A stretch of DNA of 49,689 nt from an uncultured Blautia sp. (GTDB lineage: Bacteria > Bacillota > Clostridia > Lachnospirales > Lachnospiraceae). Both the position numbers and the translations under genes were made by a program. Below the pieces are notes generated by a model. That model was not told the DNA's origin and did no database searches. It saw only the letters and a program-made list of their open reading frames with translations. The DNA lies in contig CAKRYE010000010.1 in the NCBI GenBank assembly GCA_934426285.1, positions 1 to 49,689 of the forward strand, given 5' to 3'. This document shows, one piece after another, positions 1 to 10,736 of the stretch (its first letter is position 1; every line of letters starts with the position of its first letter).

Positions 1-198
1 TGTAAAGAATTTTCGAGAATCGTATGTGTTTCACTGTTTAGTTATCAAGGTTGTCTGTCTTTGCGACAGCTTGTTTATTTTATCATGTTGTTTTTAACTT
101 GTCAAGAACTTTTTAAGTTTTTTCAAATTATTTTTTTCAACATGTTTGCCGTTCATTAGCAACTCGTTTACTTTATCATATGTATTCGAGTTTGTCAA
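1..198 (-). promoter_or_regulatory. Tandem promoters and leader of an off-window rRNA operon
   Basis: Two near-consensus sigma-A promoters read leftward. The upstream one has -35 TTGACA at 193-198 and -10 TAAAGT at 170-175. The downstream one has -35 TTGACA at 100-105 and -10 TAAAAT at 77-82. Both spacers are exactly 17 bp, and both -35 boxes sit in the same GTTCTTGACAA context. The transcript then runs into sequence at 1-60 that resembles the leader just before 16S rRNA genes of Lachnospiraceae (ACCTTGATAACTAAACAG-type). The promoters are seen directly; the rRNA operon beyond position 1 is inferred from tandem strong promoters, the leader and the location downstream of gyrA, as for Bacillus rrnO. 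Confidence 0.75.
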
Positions 199-214
199 GA
201 ACTTTTTTTATTTA

Positions 215-236
215 TTTTTACATTTTTTTGTAAAAA
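215..236 (-). terminator. Weak AU-rich hairpin after tRNA-Ser
   Basis: An 8-bp stem (215-222 with 229-236) encloses a six-base loop just 3' of the tRNA-Ser on the minus strand. The stem is almost all A/T, so read-through from the tRNA into the rRNA promoters is likely. It may act as a processing signal rather than a real terminator. Confidence 0.3.
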
Positions 237-239
237 TAA

Positions 240-327
240 CGGAGAAGGAGGGATTTGAACCCTCGCGCCGCGTTAGCGACCTATACCCTTAGCAGGGGCA
301 CCTCTTCGGCCTCTTGAGTACTTCTCC
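240..327 (-). tRNA. tRNA-Ser (anticodon GCU)
   Basis: The minus strand folds into a class II tRNA: a 7-bp acceptor stem (GGAGAAG with CTTCTCC), an anticodon loop CTGCTAA giving anticodon GCU, a long variable arm typical of serine tRNAs, and a TTCAAAT T-loop. The discriminator is G at 240, as expected for Ser. The CCA end is not encoded. It reads AGC/AGU codons. serS, which charges it, lies at 47.1 kb in the same window. Confidence 0.97.
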
Positions 328-387
328 AGACTCCGAACTAATAGTCATATATTATATTCGAATGCGCTTTTCACAAGTGCATGTGTT

Positions 388-416
388 ATTATAAGTAAAA
401 AAGATTATTTTGTCAA
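388..416 (-). promoter_or_regulatory. Perfect-consensus promoter of tRNA-Ser
   Basis: On the minus strand, TTGACA (411-416) and TATAAT (388-393) are separated by exactly 17 bp, the ideal sigma-A promoter. It lies about 60 bp upstream of the tRNA-Ser 5' end. Confidence 0.85.
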
Positions 417-488
417 CAGTTTTTTTATCTTTTTTTATTTATTTTTTCAAAGGCTTTTCTTTATTCATCATATTTTTCTTTTCCCATC

Positions 489-520
489 AAAAAAACAGCC
501 GGTTTTCCGACTGTTTTTTT
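489..520 (-). terminator. Terminator of the gyrB-gyrA-lipoprotein-plsC operon
   Basis: The stem pairs CAG-CGG with CCG-CTG around a four-base loop and is flanked by A7 and T7 runs. A mismatch on the plus strand becomes a U-G pair on the minus strand, so it is better suited to terminating leftward transcription from plsC, whose stop codon is 18 bp away. Confidence 0.85.
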
Positions 521-537
521 GATTATTCACCTTTTGG

Positions 538-1257
538 TTAATCCCACTTTCCAGCTTTCTTAATAGTTTCTTCAATACGAGTTTTAACTTCCAAAGCCAG
601 TTCTGTAGTTTTCATATCTTTATATTCATCATAATACATTGGTTCCAGAAAATGCACCTGTACAACCATTTTTTTGGCAGATCCGGTGTCAAAGGCTTTA
701 TAAGAATCTATGAGAGCTACCGGAACAATCGGGCATCTGGACTTAGTGGCAGCCTTAAAGCTTCCACCTTTAAACTCATGAGGTCTGTTTTTATCTTTAT
801 TTCTGGTTCCTTCTGCAAAGATCAGATAATTTCTTCCCTCTTTCACTTCTTTGATTACCTGAAGGATAATCTGCATAGACTGCTTAATATCCTCCCTGTC
901 AATCATAAGTGCTTTCATGCAAGCAAAAACCTGTTTAAGAAAAGGAACATCTGTAAGCTCTTTTTTGGCCACTACTGAAAAGGGCACCGGGCACACCTGA
1001 AGGATTGCAAGTACATCAAACAATCCCTGATGATTTGGAAAGAACATAAATCCATTTTCCTGTGGAATATTTTCCAACCCATAAGCTTCTATCTTAATAT
1101 TTCCCCCACGTATTGCTCTGTTATCTATATATTGAAGCAATTCATATCTTTCTTTTTCACTGTATCTGTCTACATGAGCCGCACACCAGCACAGTTTAAA
1201 CCATCCATAAGGAACCCATATGAGATTTCTAAATACCATTAATATTATTCTCTTCAT
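538..1257 (-). CDS. plsC: 1-acyl-sn-glycerol-3-phosphate acyltransferase
   Basis: This membrane-associated acyltransferase transfers an acyl chain to lysophosphatidic acid to make phosphatidic acid, the precursor of all phospholipids. The family motifs are visible: NHxxxxD at residues 75-81 (catalytic His/Asp) and EGTR at 149-152 (glycerophosphate binding). A hydrophobic, aromatic N-terminal segment (about 5-25) is likely the membrane anchor. At 239 aa it has the usual size. It is the last gene of the gyrB-gyrA-lipoprotein-plsC run and is followed directly by a strong terminator. Substrate specificity within the PlsC family cannot be told from sequence. Confidence 0.9.
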   Translation of the reverse strand: MKRIILMVFRNLIWVPYGWFKLCWCAAHVDRYSEKERYELLQYIDNRAIRGGNIKIEAYGLENIPQENGFMFFPNHQGLFDVLAILQVCPVPFSVVAKKELTDVPFLKQVFACMKALMIDREDIKQSMQIILQVIKEVKEGRNYLIFAEGTRNKDKNRPHEFKGGSFKAATKSRCPIVPVALIDSYKAFDTGSAKKMVVQVHFLEPMYYDEYKDMKTTELALEVKTRIEETIKKAGKWD

Positions 1258-1275
1258 TTTTGTCCCTCACTACGA

Positions 1276-1830
1276 TCAGCTTATTTTTCCTGAAATTTTA
1301 TCTTCATAGCCTGGATTTTTCTTTATAAACTTCTCATATGCCTTGGCATAGTCTTTATAAACATCTTTTGTCATAAAATCAGCATAATCCGTTGCAGCCT
1401 GTGTTCTCATATCATCTGTAATCTGAGACGGCGGAAGAATATAATAGCTTTTATCCTTTTTACCAATCATATAAGTGCCAATACACGGATACTCCTGGTC
1501 ATCCTCCAGAACCATATTATATGTAATATATACATAGGTATACTTATCATTTTCTGAGATGATATCGCATTCCTGGATATTTACCTTCTTTGTATTGTGC
1601 GCCTGAAAATACTTTATAGTTGCCGTAATCTCAGATTGCAGGCTGTCTTCGGTATCCTTCTTTTCATTGTAACAGTCTTTTACCTTTTTCTCTTTGCCAT
1701 TTGCATAGGCATTGATCAGTTCTTCTGTTACCTTTTCCGGAGATTTATGACTGACACCGCCGCACCCTGTCATGGAAAAAATAAGCAGAACTGTTACCCC
1801 AACAATGAAATACTTCATCCATCTTTTCAT
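1276..1830 (-). CDS. Putative lipoprotein of unknown function
   Basis: The protein has 184 aa with a type II signal peptide: basic MKRWMK start, hydrophobic core to about residue 20, then MTGC with the lipidated Cys at residue 23. It should therefore be anchored on the outer face of the membrane. The mature part is lysine-rich and begins with a segment (SPEKVTEELINAYANGKEKKV) that recalls the DUF4878/NTF2-like lipoproteins of Firmicutes; this is a resemblance only. The start codon lies 2 bp after the gyrA stop, so it must be translated from the gyrase transcript. No role in topology is suggested by the sequence. Confidence 0.8.
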   Translation of the reverse strand: MKRWMKYFIVGVTVLLIFSMTGCGGVSHKSPEKVTEELINAYANGKEKKVKDCYNEKKDTEDSLQSEITATIKYFQAHNTKKVNIQECDIISENDKYTYVYITYNMVLEDDQEYPCIGTYMIGKKDKSYYILPPSQITDDMRTQAATDYADFMTKDVYKDYAKAYEKFIKKNPGYEDKISGKIS

Positions 1831-1832
1831 GA

Positions 1833-4367
1833 TTATTCAGTTTCCCCTCTATTTTCCTCTGGTGTTTCCTGTGTTTCCTCGTTATCTGCTGCAGATTCTT
1901 TATTATCCTTCTCTTCTTTATCCCTTACTTTGGCAACACCTGCCACAGTTACACCTTCTGTAAGATTGATCAGTTTTACACCTGATGTAATTCTTCCAAG
2001 GACAGAGATGTCTGAGCATGCAATACGGATAATAATTCCTTCTGTGGTAATAAGCATTACTTCATTGTCTTCATTTACAGCTCTGGCACCAATGACATTT
2101 CCGGTTTTCTCTGTGATCTTATAACATTTCACACCCTTGCCACCACGGTTCTGGCAGGTAAATTCACTCATTGAAGTTCTCTTTCCCATACCATTTGCAG
2201 ACACGATCAGCAGACAATCTCCCTGAGAATTCAGCTGCATGGCAACAATTTCATCATCATCTTCCAGATTCATTCCTCTTACACCCATAGAGGTACGGCC
2301 TGTACTTCTTACATCAGTTTCTTTAAATCGAATACACTGGCCATTCTTTGTAATCAGAATAATGTCTTTTTTATCATCTGTAAATTTTACTTCTATCAGC
2401 TGGTCATCATCTCTGAGAGTGATTGCCGCTAATCCGGTCTTACGTACATTTGCATAGTCACGAATTGGCGTTTTCTTTACCAATCCATTTCTTGTCGCCA
2501 TCATCAGATAACCTGTCTCTTCAAATTTTCGGATTGGGATTACTGCCGTAACAGATTCGCCCGGCATAAGCTGTAAAAGGTTAATGATCGCTGTTCCTCT
2601 GGCAGTACGTCCTGCCTCCGGAATCTCATATGCCTTCAGACGATATACCCGCCCTGTATTTGTAAAGAACATCAGATAATGATGAGTGGTAGTCATCAGA
2701 AGCTCTTCAATATAATCATCCTCCAGAGTCTGCATACCCTTAATTCCGCGACCGCCTCTGTTCTGGCTTCTGAAATTATCCACTGTCATTCTCTTGATGT
2801 ATCCACGTTTGGTCATTGTTATCACTGTATTTTCTCTTGGAATCAGATCCTCTGTAGAAATATCGTACACGTCATAACCAATGGAAGTCTGTCTGTCATC
2901 TCCATATTTCTCGGCAATTGCCAGAATCTCTTCACGAATTACTCTGAGAAGGAGATTTCTGTCTGCAAGAATGGCTTCGTATTTACGTATTTTCTCCATA
3001 AGATCTGCATATTCTGCTTCCAACTTCTCTCTTTCCAAACCTGTCAGAGCACGAAGACGCATGTCTACAATAGCCTGAGCCTGTACATCCGTCAATTCAA
3101 AACGCTCTATCAATTCCTGTTTGGCAATCTGTACATTCTGAGATGCCCTGATAATCCGGATAACCTCATCAATATTATCCAAAGCTTTCAACAGACCCTC
3201 TAAAATGTGAGCACGTTCTCTGGCTTTGTTTAAATCATATTTTGTTCTTCTTGTTACAACATCTTCCTGATGGGCCAGATAATACTCCAGCATCTCTTTC
3301 AGATTCAGGACTTTAGGCTCCAGGCTTCCATGATTAGGGATCAGAGAAAGCATATTCACACCGAAAGTATCCTGCAGCTGTGTATGCTTATAGAGCAAAT
3401 TCAATACTACATTTGCATTGGCATCTTTGCGCAGATCAATACAGATTCTCATACCTTCACGGCTGGAATGGTCATTCAGATCTGTAATTCCATCAATTTT
3501 TTTATCTCTTACCAGCTCCGCAATTTTGGAAATCAGACGCGCCTTATTTACCAGATAAGGAAGCTCTGTAACGATAATTCTTGATTTACCGTTTGGAAGT
3601 GTCTCAATCTCGGTTACCGCACGTACACGGATCTTTCCCCGTCCTGTACGGTACGCTTCCTCAATCCCTCTTCTGCCCAGAATTGTAGCTCCTGTTGGAA
3701 AATCCGGTCCTTTTACAATTTCCAGAATTTCTTCTATCGTAGTTTCTCTCTGTTCTTCAATTGTATTGTCAATGATCCTGACAACAGCATTAATAACCTC
3801 TCTCAGGTTATGAGGCGGAATATTGGTAGCCATACCTACCGCAATACCGGAAGTACCATTTACCAGCAGATTGGGATATCTGGATGGAAGCACAACCGGT
3901 TCTCTCTCTGTTTCATCAAAGTTTGGCTGAAAATCAACGGTATCCTTGTTGATATCTGCCAGCATTTCCATAGAAATTTTGCTGAGACGTGCCTCTGTAT
4001 ATCGCATAGCAGCCGCCCCATCACCATCTACAGATCCAAAATTACCATGGCCATCTACCAATGGATATCTGGTAGACCATTCCTGTGCCATATTTACCAG
4101 TGCTCCATAAATTGAGCTGTCACCGTGAGGATGATATTTACCCATTGTATCACCGACAATACGCGCACATTTACGATGTGGCTTGTCAGGACCATTATTC
4201 AGCTCGATCATGGAATACAGAACACGACGCTGAACCGGTTTCAGACCATCTCTTACATCCGGCAATGCTCTGGAAGCAATAACGCTCATAGCATAGTCAA
4301 TGTAGGAGTCTTTCATGGTTTTTTCCAGATCCACCTCGTGGACTTTGTCAAAAATATTATCTTCCAT
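1833..4367 (-). CDS. gyrA: DNA gyrase subunit A
   Basis: This is the breakage-reunion subunit of gyrase, which forms A2B2 with GyrB to introduce negative supercoils. The catalytic Tyr123 lies in [10 protein letters not shown], and the DNA-gate helix [10 protein letters not shown] spans 79-88. The C-terminal half contains the repeated beta-pinwheel blades, including the GyrA-box-like QNRGGKG (two similar blocks, [10 protein letters not shown] and QNRGGKGVK). The tail after about residue 815 is very rich in Glu/Asp/Asn. At 844 aa it is normal in length. GyrB ends 17 bp upstream, so the two are co-transcribed. The residue matching E. coli Asp87 is Gly88 here (codon GGA at 4104-4106); see findings. 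ParC is a possible alternative, but pairing with gyrB beside oriC and the full gyrase box favour GyrA. Confidence 0.97.
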   Translation of the reverse strand: MEDNIFDKVHEVDLEKTMKDSYIDYAMSVIASRALPDVRDGLKPVQRRVLYSMIELNNGPDKPHRKCARIVGDTMGKYHPHGDSSIYGALVNMAQEWSTRYPLVDGHGNFGSVDGDGAAAMRYTEARLSKISMEMLADINKDTVDFQPNFDETEREPVVLPSRYPNLLVNGTSGIAVGMATNIPPHNLREVINAVVRIIDNTIEEQRETTIEEILEIVKGPDFPTGATILGRRGIEEAYRTGRGKIRVRAVTEIETLPNGKSRIIVTELPYLVNKARLISKIAELVRDKKIDGITDLNDHSSREGMRICIDLRKDANANVVLNLLYKHTQLQDTFGVNMLSLIPNHGSLEPKVLNLKEMLEYYLAHQEDVVTRRTKYDLNKARERAHILEGLLKALDNIDEVIRIIRASQNVQIAKQELIERFELTDVQAQAIVDMRLRALTGLEREKLEAEYADLMEKIRKYEAILADRNLLLRVIREEILAIAEKYGDDRQTSIGYDVYDISTEDLIPRENTVITMTKRGYIKRMTVDNFRSQNRGGRGIKGMQTLEDDYIEELLMTTTHHYLMFFTNTGRVYRLKAYEIPEAGRTARGTAIINLLQLMPGESVTAVIPIRKFEETGYLMMATRNGLVKKTPIRDYANVRKTGLAAITLRDDDQLIEVKFTDDKKDIILITKNGQCIRFKETDVRSTGRTSMGVRGMNLEDDDEIVAMQLNSQGDCLLIVSANGMGKRTSMSEFTCQNRGGKGVKCYKITEKTGNVIGARAVNEDNEVMLITTEGIIIRIACSDISVLGRITSGVKLINLTEGVTVAGVAKVRDKEEKDNKESAADNEETQETPEENRGETE

Positions 4368-4384
4368 TCTCTATTCTCCTATTA

Positions 4385-6334
<1,950 letters not shown>

Positions 6335-6452
6335 TTAAAATGTAAAGTCAAACAATCTTTTGACCCTAATATCATAAAATCAAAATATATTTGAAAATCA
6401 AAACTGTAATTTGCAAATATATTCTGATCTTTGGACATAATAATACAAATTT

Positions 6453-6458
6453 ATTATA
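6453..6458 (-). promoter_or_regulatory. Extended -10 promoter for gyrB
   Basis: On the minus strand TGCTATAAT gives a consensus TATAAT (6453-6458) with the TGn extension. The -35 at 17 bp upstream is poor (TGGCAA). It is the best candidate for the gyrB-gyrA-lipoprotein-plsC operon and leaves a leader of about 135 nt. It sits immediately downstream of the rsmI terminator. Confidence 0.55.
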
Positions 6459-6482
6459 GCACAAAAATTATGGTTTTGCCAT

Positions 6483-6523
6483 AAAAAAACTGCTGTAACG
6501 CGGATTTTATCTGCGTTACAGCA
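6483..6523 (-). terminator. Intrinsic terminator downstream of rsmI
   Basis: A stem of about 13 bp (6491-6503 with 6511-6523, core GCTGTAACGC) is followed on the minus strand by T7 (6483-6489). It insulates rsmI from gyrB. Confidence 0.93.
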
Positions 6524-6548
6524 ATCTATTTTCCTTACACAGTTATTT

Positions 6549-7391
6549 TCAATGACTGATCAGATACTGATAAATATCTCTCTTTGTCACTCCTCTGTCA
6601 TTGGCCACAAGCTTCATTGCTTCTTTTCTGGAATAACCTTTTTCTTCATAAATTTTCATATGATCTTCAATCGTTATTTTTTCCCAGGATGCCTGCTGCT
6701 CCTCCTTCATCTCCTGATGACTTTTTCCCTCTACTACAAGTACACATTCTCCCAACGGTTTCTCTGTAGTATAAAAAGTAATCAAGTCCTCTATTGTGGT
6801 ATGAAATGCAGTTTCATGCTTCTTTGTCAACTCTCTGCATAAGGTCATTCTGCGATTTCCCAGAACTTCCCTCAGTTCCTCCAATGTTCTCACCAGCCGG
6901 TGAGGTGCCTCATATATAATAATTGTCCTGGTTTCATTTTTCAGTTCTTCCAGGATCATCTTTCTCTCTTTCTTATCTGCCGGCAGAAAAGCTTCAAATG
7001 CAAAACGCCTGGTGGACAGGCCTGATAATGTAAGCGCTGTGATACATGCTGCCGGTCCCGGAAGAGAAGTAACTTCAATTCCCGCTTCACAGCACATAGC
7101 AGCCAGTTCTTCTCCCGGATCTGAGATTCCCGGAGTACCTGCGTCTGTAATCAAAGCAATATTCTGTCCTTCTCTCATTTTATTGATAAGAACATAGGCT
7201 TTATCAATCTTATTATATTCATGATAACTGGTCATAGGAGTTTTGATATCAAAATGATTCAGTAGCTTAATACTATTTCTGGTGTCTTCAGCAGCAATCA
7301 GATCCACTTCTTTCAATGTACGGAGAACTCTTAATGTAATATCCTCCAGATTACCTATGGGCGTAGCACACAAATATAATTTTCCGCTCAT
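6549..7391 (-). CDS. rsmI: 16S rRNA (cytidine1402-2'-O)-methyltransferase
   Basis: RsmI methylates the ribose of C1402 in the decoding centre of 16S rRNA using SAM. The N-terminal tetrapyrrole-methylase fold is plain: LYLCATPIGNLEDITLR, AEDTR, and TDAGTPGISDPG (SAM binding), then GLSTRRFAFEAFLPADKKER. At 280 aa it has the typical length. I chose the second ATG (MSGKLYLC) because the GGGAGGA ribosome-binding site then lies 7 nt away; from the upstream ATG it would abut the codon. It is last in the holB-ricT-trmN6-rsmI order also seen in Bacillus. Confidence 0.95.
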   Translation of the reverse strand: MSGKLYLCATPIGNLEDITLRVLRTLKEVDLIAAEDTRNSIKLLNHFDIKTPMTSYHEYNKIDKAYVLINKMREGQNIALITDAGTPGISDPGEELAAMCCEAGIEVTSLPGPAACITALTLSGLSTRRFAFEAFLPADKKERKMILEELKNETRTIIIYEAPHRLVRTLEELREVLGNRRMTLCRELTKKHETAFHTTIEDLITFYTTEKPLGECVLVVEGKSHQEMKEEQQASWEKITIEDHMKIYEEKGYSRKEAMKLVANDRGVTKRDIYQYLISH

Positions 7392-7465
7392 ATCCATTCC
7401 TCCCTGACTTATAATACCATAGCTTGTTTCCTGTTCATTTTTCGCAACTTTGTTGCCACCTGATA

Positions 7466-8206
7466 TTATATCATATCGTAAATTTTAAGAATATTTTCTG
7501 TATAGACTCCGGGCTCTTTATATACGATCAATGGAGGCTCCACTGTAATTCTGGAATTCCCACCCTTGAGAGCCTCTATCAAAACCATATTAGGTTCTCT
7601 GTCTATGTAAGGATATACCAGCTGCATTCTTTTTGGCTCCAGATGATATTTCGTCAGTACATTCATAATTTCTGCCAGTCTGAATGGTCTGTGAACCATA
7701 TAAAATCTGCCTCTGTCTTTCAATACTCTGGAAGCCTGGCTTACCACATCCTCCAGATTACAAAGTACCTCATGTCTTGCAATAGCTTTGGGCATATCCG
7801 GATTTCTCAATCCATGTTGTCCGATCATATATGGAGGATTACTTGTTACCACATCAAAAGAAGCCGCTCCAAAAATATCAGCAGCCTCTTTGATATCTCC
7901 CTGTACAATCTCCACATCTTCTTCCAGATGATTATACTTTACACTGCGGCTGGCCATCTCTGCACATTCCTTCTGAATCTCCAGACCTGTAAAATGCTTT
8001 CCCTGAGTCTTTGCTTTCAGAAGAATCGGAATAATGCCGGTTCCTGTACCCATGTCCAATGCAGTTTCATTCTTTTTCACTTTTGCAAAGCCGGAAAGAA
8101 GAACAGCATCCATACCAAAGCAGAATTTATCCGGATCCTGTATTACATAATAACCGTTCTGCAGATCATCAACCCGCTCTTTTTCCCTGACCAGCTTCTC
8201 ATCCAT
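7466..8206 (-). CDS. trmN6: tRNA1(Val) (adenine37-N6)-methyltransferase-like protein
   Basis: This class I SAM-dependent methyltransferase is of the YfiC/TrmN6 (Bacillus YabB) family. It has the glycine-rich SAM loop DMGTGTGIIP (51-60) and the N6-adenine catalytic motif NPPY (123-126). Its start overlaps the ricT stop by 8 bp, so translation is coupled. At 246 aa it is normal. The target (A37 of tRNA-Val) is established in E. coli; for the Firmicute group it is inferred from family membership and position before rsmI. Confidence 0.9.
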   Translation of the reverse strand: MDEKLVREKERVDDLQNGYYVIQDPDKFCFGMDAVLLSGFAKVKKNETALDMGTGTGIIPILLKAKTQGKHFTGLEIQKECAEMASRSVKYNHLEEDVEIVQGDIKEAADIFGAASFDVVTSNPPYMIGQHGLRNPDMPKAIARHEVLCNLEDVVSQASRVLKDRGRFYMVHRPFRLAEIMNVLTKYHLEPKRMQLVYPYIDREPNMVLIEALKGGNSRITVEPPLIVYKEPGVYTENILKIYDMI

Positions 8207-9098
8207 TTAATTTGGAATCTCCCTTTTTATCCTCCAGATCTCCAAGTTCCTTTAATTCTTTATCAGAAACCTTCACTTTTTTCCTGCGCGGTTTAAATTT
8301 TAATTCCTCTACAGGAAACTCCTGGATTTCTTTTTCATCATTAATATCTACAATAACCTTCACTCTCTGGCGAAGCACATTTACACTTTGTACAGATCCC
8401 TGCAGTCCATCCGGAGTAGTAACCATATCTCCGATTCCCGGAAGTCTTTTATTTAATTCCTCATATGTTTCCTGTTCATTTTTCAGACAGCACATCAACC
8501 TGCCGCAGACTCCCGAAATCTTTGTCTGATTCAGAGATAAATTCTGTTCCTTTGCCATTTTTATGGATACCGGAACAAATTCTGACAAATAGGTATGACA
8601 ACACAGGCATCTGCCGCAAATACCAATCCCACCCAGAATTTTTGTCTCATCACGGACACCTATCTGACGAAGCTCAATACGTGTTTTAAAAATAGATGCC
8701 AGATCCTTAACCAGCTGGCGAAAATCGATACGGCCATCTGCAGTAAAGTAAAACAGTACCTTATTATTGTCAAAAGTATATTCCGCATCAATCAGTTTCA
8801 TTTCCAGACCATGCTCTCTGATCTTCTTCTGACAGATCTTAAAAGCATCTCTTTCCTTACTTCTGTTCTGAGACTCTCTCTCATCATCATCTTTTGTTGC
8901 CACACGAAGTACTTCCTTAAGTGGATGTACCACACTGTCATCGCTTACCTCTCGTGGTGCCAGTACAACTTTTCCATATTCAATTCCACGGGCAGTTTCC
9001 ACAATTACATGATCACCTGTTTTAATCTCGTAATTCTTTGGACTGAAATAATAAATCTTACCAACATTACGAAATCTCACACCAACTACTTTTGTCAT
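8199..9098 (-). CDS. ricT: PSP1-domain protein RicT (YaaT)
   Basis: RicT belongs to the Y-complex (RicA/RicF/RicT), which in Bacillus subtilis carries Fe-S clusters and controls RNase Y activity and sporulation. The PSP1 domain fills the middle of the protein. A conserved set of cysteines is visible: 161, 164, 166, 167, then 198, 203 and 204 (CGRCLCC and CGRLMCC), the likely cluster ligands. The C-terminal tail is highly charged. The gene follows holB after a 1-bp gap, as in Bacillus. No ricA (YmcA) or ricF (YlbF) partner is in this window. Confidence 0.95.
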   Translation of the reverse strand: MTKVVGVRFRNVGKIYYFSPKNYEIKTGDHVIVETARGIEYGKVVLAPREVSDDSVVHPLKEVLRVATKDDDERESQNRSKERDAFKICQKKIREHGLEMKLIDAEYTFDNNKVLFYFTADGRIDFRQLVKDLASIFKTRIELRQIGVRDETKILGGIGICGRCLCCHTYLSEFVPVSIKMAKEQNLSLNQTKISGVCGRLMCCLKNEQETYEELNKRLPGIGDMVTTPDGLQGSVQSVNVLRQRVKVIVDINDEKEIQEFPVEELKFKPRRKKVKVSDKELKELGDLEDKKGDSKLNG

Positions 9099-9099
9099 T

Positions 9100-10089
9100 C
9101 TATTTCTCCCTGATTGTCAGGAACAGCAATTCAAGGGCAAGCTCAAAATTAACATTTGCCTTCAGACGAACCTTTGTCTTCTGGATAGAATCCAGAATTT
9201 TCTCCAGATTCTCATAAGAACGCACCTTTGCCTGTTCCTTTATATAATTTATTTCCTGTTTAAATACCAGATTATCAATTTCCCTGGTGGCTTTGAACAT
9301 CAGCACATCTCTGAACCAAAACTGAAAGATATCCAGATAATCATTAATATTCTGCTTTTCTGCTGAAAGATTTTTTATTGCATCGGACAACTCATATACT
9401 TCCATGGTATTGGCATATTTCAGAATCCTTAATGCATTCTGTGTCATCTCTGCAAATTCCTGAGAAGTAGCCGCTTCCTTTGCCTTTCCAATACTTCCCT
9501 GAGCAAAAGATGCATCAATTTCCGCCTGATAATCCGGCACATGAAGATGCTCCATAAGATATTTTTTTACCAGACCGTCATTTACTACCTTCAGGTCAAG
9601 ACGTACACATCTTGACTGAATAGTAGGCAGCAGGCCACCTATATTATTGGTCAGAAGCATGATCACTGCATATTCCGGCGGCTCCTCAATTGTCTTGAGA
9701 AGAGCATTCTGAGCCTGGGGAGTCATCATATCAGCATCTGCTATAATATATATTTTGTAAGGACTATAATATGGCCTGATATCCACATCGTGGATCACCT
9801 GATCACGGATTTCATCAATTGTAATTGTTCCCGGTTTCTCATGACTTACCATAATAATATCCGGATGATTCTTTCCCATTGCCTTCTTACAGGAATCACA
9901 TTTCTGACAGGGTTCTGTACCACCTGCCTCACATTGAAGCGTAGCCGCAAAAGTACCTGCCAAAAGCTTTTTGCCAGAGCCCTTTTCCCCTGTAAAAATA
10001 TAAGAATGAGATATTTTGCCAGCCTCAATGGCATTCTTTAAATGCCTGATAATTTCTTCGTGCCCTATAATATTGTTAAATCCCATCAT
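9100..10089 (-). CDS. holB: DNA polymerase III delta' subunit
   Basis: This clamp-loader subunit helps place the DnaN ring on DNA. It has an AAA+ P-loop GEKGSGKK (about 34-41), a zinc knot of four cysteines (about 53, 61, 64, 67; CQKCDSCKK), and the SRC motif (IQSRCVRLDL). About 329 aa is normal. The longest frame begins at a GTG that lies inside the Shine-Dalgarno; I chose the ATG at 10089, which has AAGGGG 8 nt upstream. The neighbours decarboxylase / NMP-kinase-like / holB / ricT match the Bacillus yaaO-tmk-holB-yaaT order. Confidence 0.93.
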   Translation of the reverse strand: MMGFNNIIGHEEIIRHLKNAIEAGKISHSYIFTGEKGSGKKLLAGTFAATLQCEAGGTEPCQKCDSCKKAMGKNHPDIIMVSHEKPGTITIDEIRDQVIHDVDIRPYYSPYKIYIIADADMMTPQAQNALLKTIEEPPEYAVIMLLTNNIGGLLPTIQSRCVRLDLKVVNDGLVKKYLMEHLHVPDYQAEIDASFAQGSIGKAKEAATSQEFAEMTQNALRILKYANTMEVYELSDAIKNLSAEKQNINDYLDIFQFWFRDVLMFKATREIDNLVFKQEINYIKEQAKVRSYENLEKILDSIQKTKVRLKANVNFELALELLFLTIREK

Positions 10090-10142
10090 AAGAATCACCC
10101 CTTCAGTCCATTTTGTGATGATATTATATCATAAAAGACATT

Positions 10143-10730
10143 CTATTGCATAGATTTAATATAATTTACAATTTCTTTCACACAAATATCCAAATCTTTA
10201 TTCTGAAATCTTTTCTCGATCCCTGCGCTCTGAATATTCTCCTCTGAAAAATCTGACTGATCAGCAATAAATCTCCTGCACATTTCCTCATATTTGGGAT
10301 TCTCCTGTTCTTTTTCCCTCTTTAATGCTCTGGAAAGCCGCTCGCCATCCTCTACCTGTATATAAACAGGACAGACTGCATTTTCTCCATAATACTTCTT
10401 CAGCTTCATAAAAGATTCCAGTGTACCTATTCCCAGATAATCCGACTCTGTCAGATTTACCTGACCGTCATCTGCTGTAAAATATGTCCAGACTCCATAT
10501 ACGGTATGATAAGAACGCTCTTCTATTACATTTCCGTTTTTTCTAAATTCATTCAATTTTTCATCACTTACAAAATAATAATTTTTTCCGTTCTCTTCTC
10601 CGTCTCTGATCGGCCGGGTAGTATATAAAACTAATGTTTTCAGTTTCAGTTCTCTCTGATCTTCCAGAAGAGAATATATCCTGTCTTTTCCGGAAGCACT
10701 TTTTCCCATAATATAAAAAATCTTTCCCAT
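10143..10730 (-). CDS. Guanylate-kinase-like P-loop protein
   Basis: The 195-aa protein has a P-loop GKSASGKD (9-16) and the GMP-binding signature of guanylate kinases, TTRPIRDGEENGKNYYF (37-53). However, the canonical YGTS motif is replaced by YGVWTYFT, and the DIDxQG segment that follows is not recognisable (YLGIGTLESF instead). It may be a divergent guanylate kinase or a regulatory homologue, so I give no symbol. It sits between a decarboxylase and holB, the slot occupied by thymidylate kinase in Bacillus. Confidence 0.75.
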   Translation of the reverse strand: MGKIFYIMGKSASGKDRIYSLLEDQRELKLKTLVLYTTRPIRDGEENGKNYYFVSDEKLNEFRKNGNVIEERSYHTVYGVWTYFTADDGQVNLTESDYLGIGTLESFMKLKKYYGENAVCPVYIQVEDGERLSRALKREKEQENPKYEEMCRRFIADQSDFSEENIQSAGIEKRFQNKDLDICVKEIVNYIKSMQ

Positions 10731-10736
10731 TATCTG

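Noticed and set aside
1597..2124. Long plus-strand frames opposite gyrA, gyrB, recF and other genes
   Set aside because: They mirror the codon pattern of the real genes on the other strand and have no family motifs or ribosome-binding sites.
7398..7465. Hairpin GGCAAC/GTTGC between trmN6 and rsmI as a terminator
   Set aside because: The stem is short and no U-run follows; the genes are likely co-transcribed.
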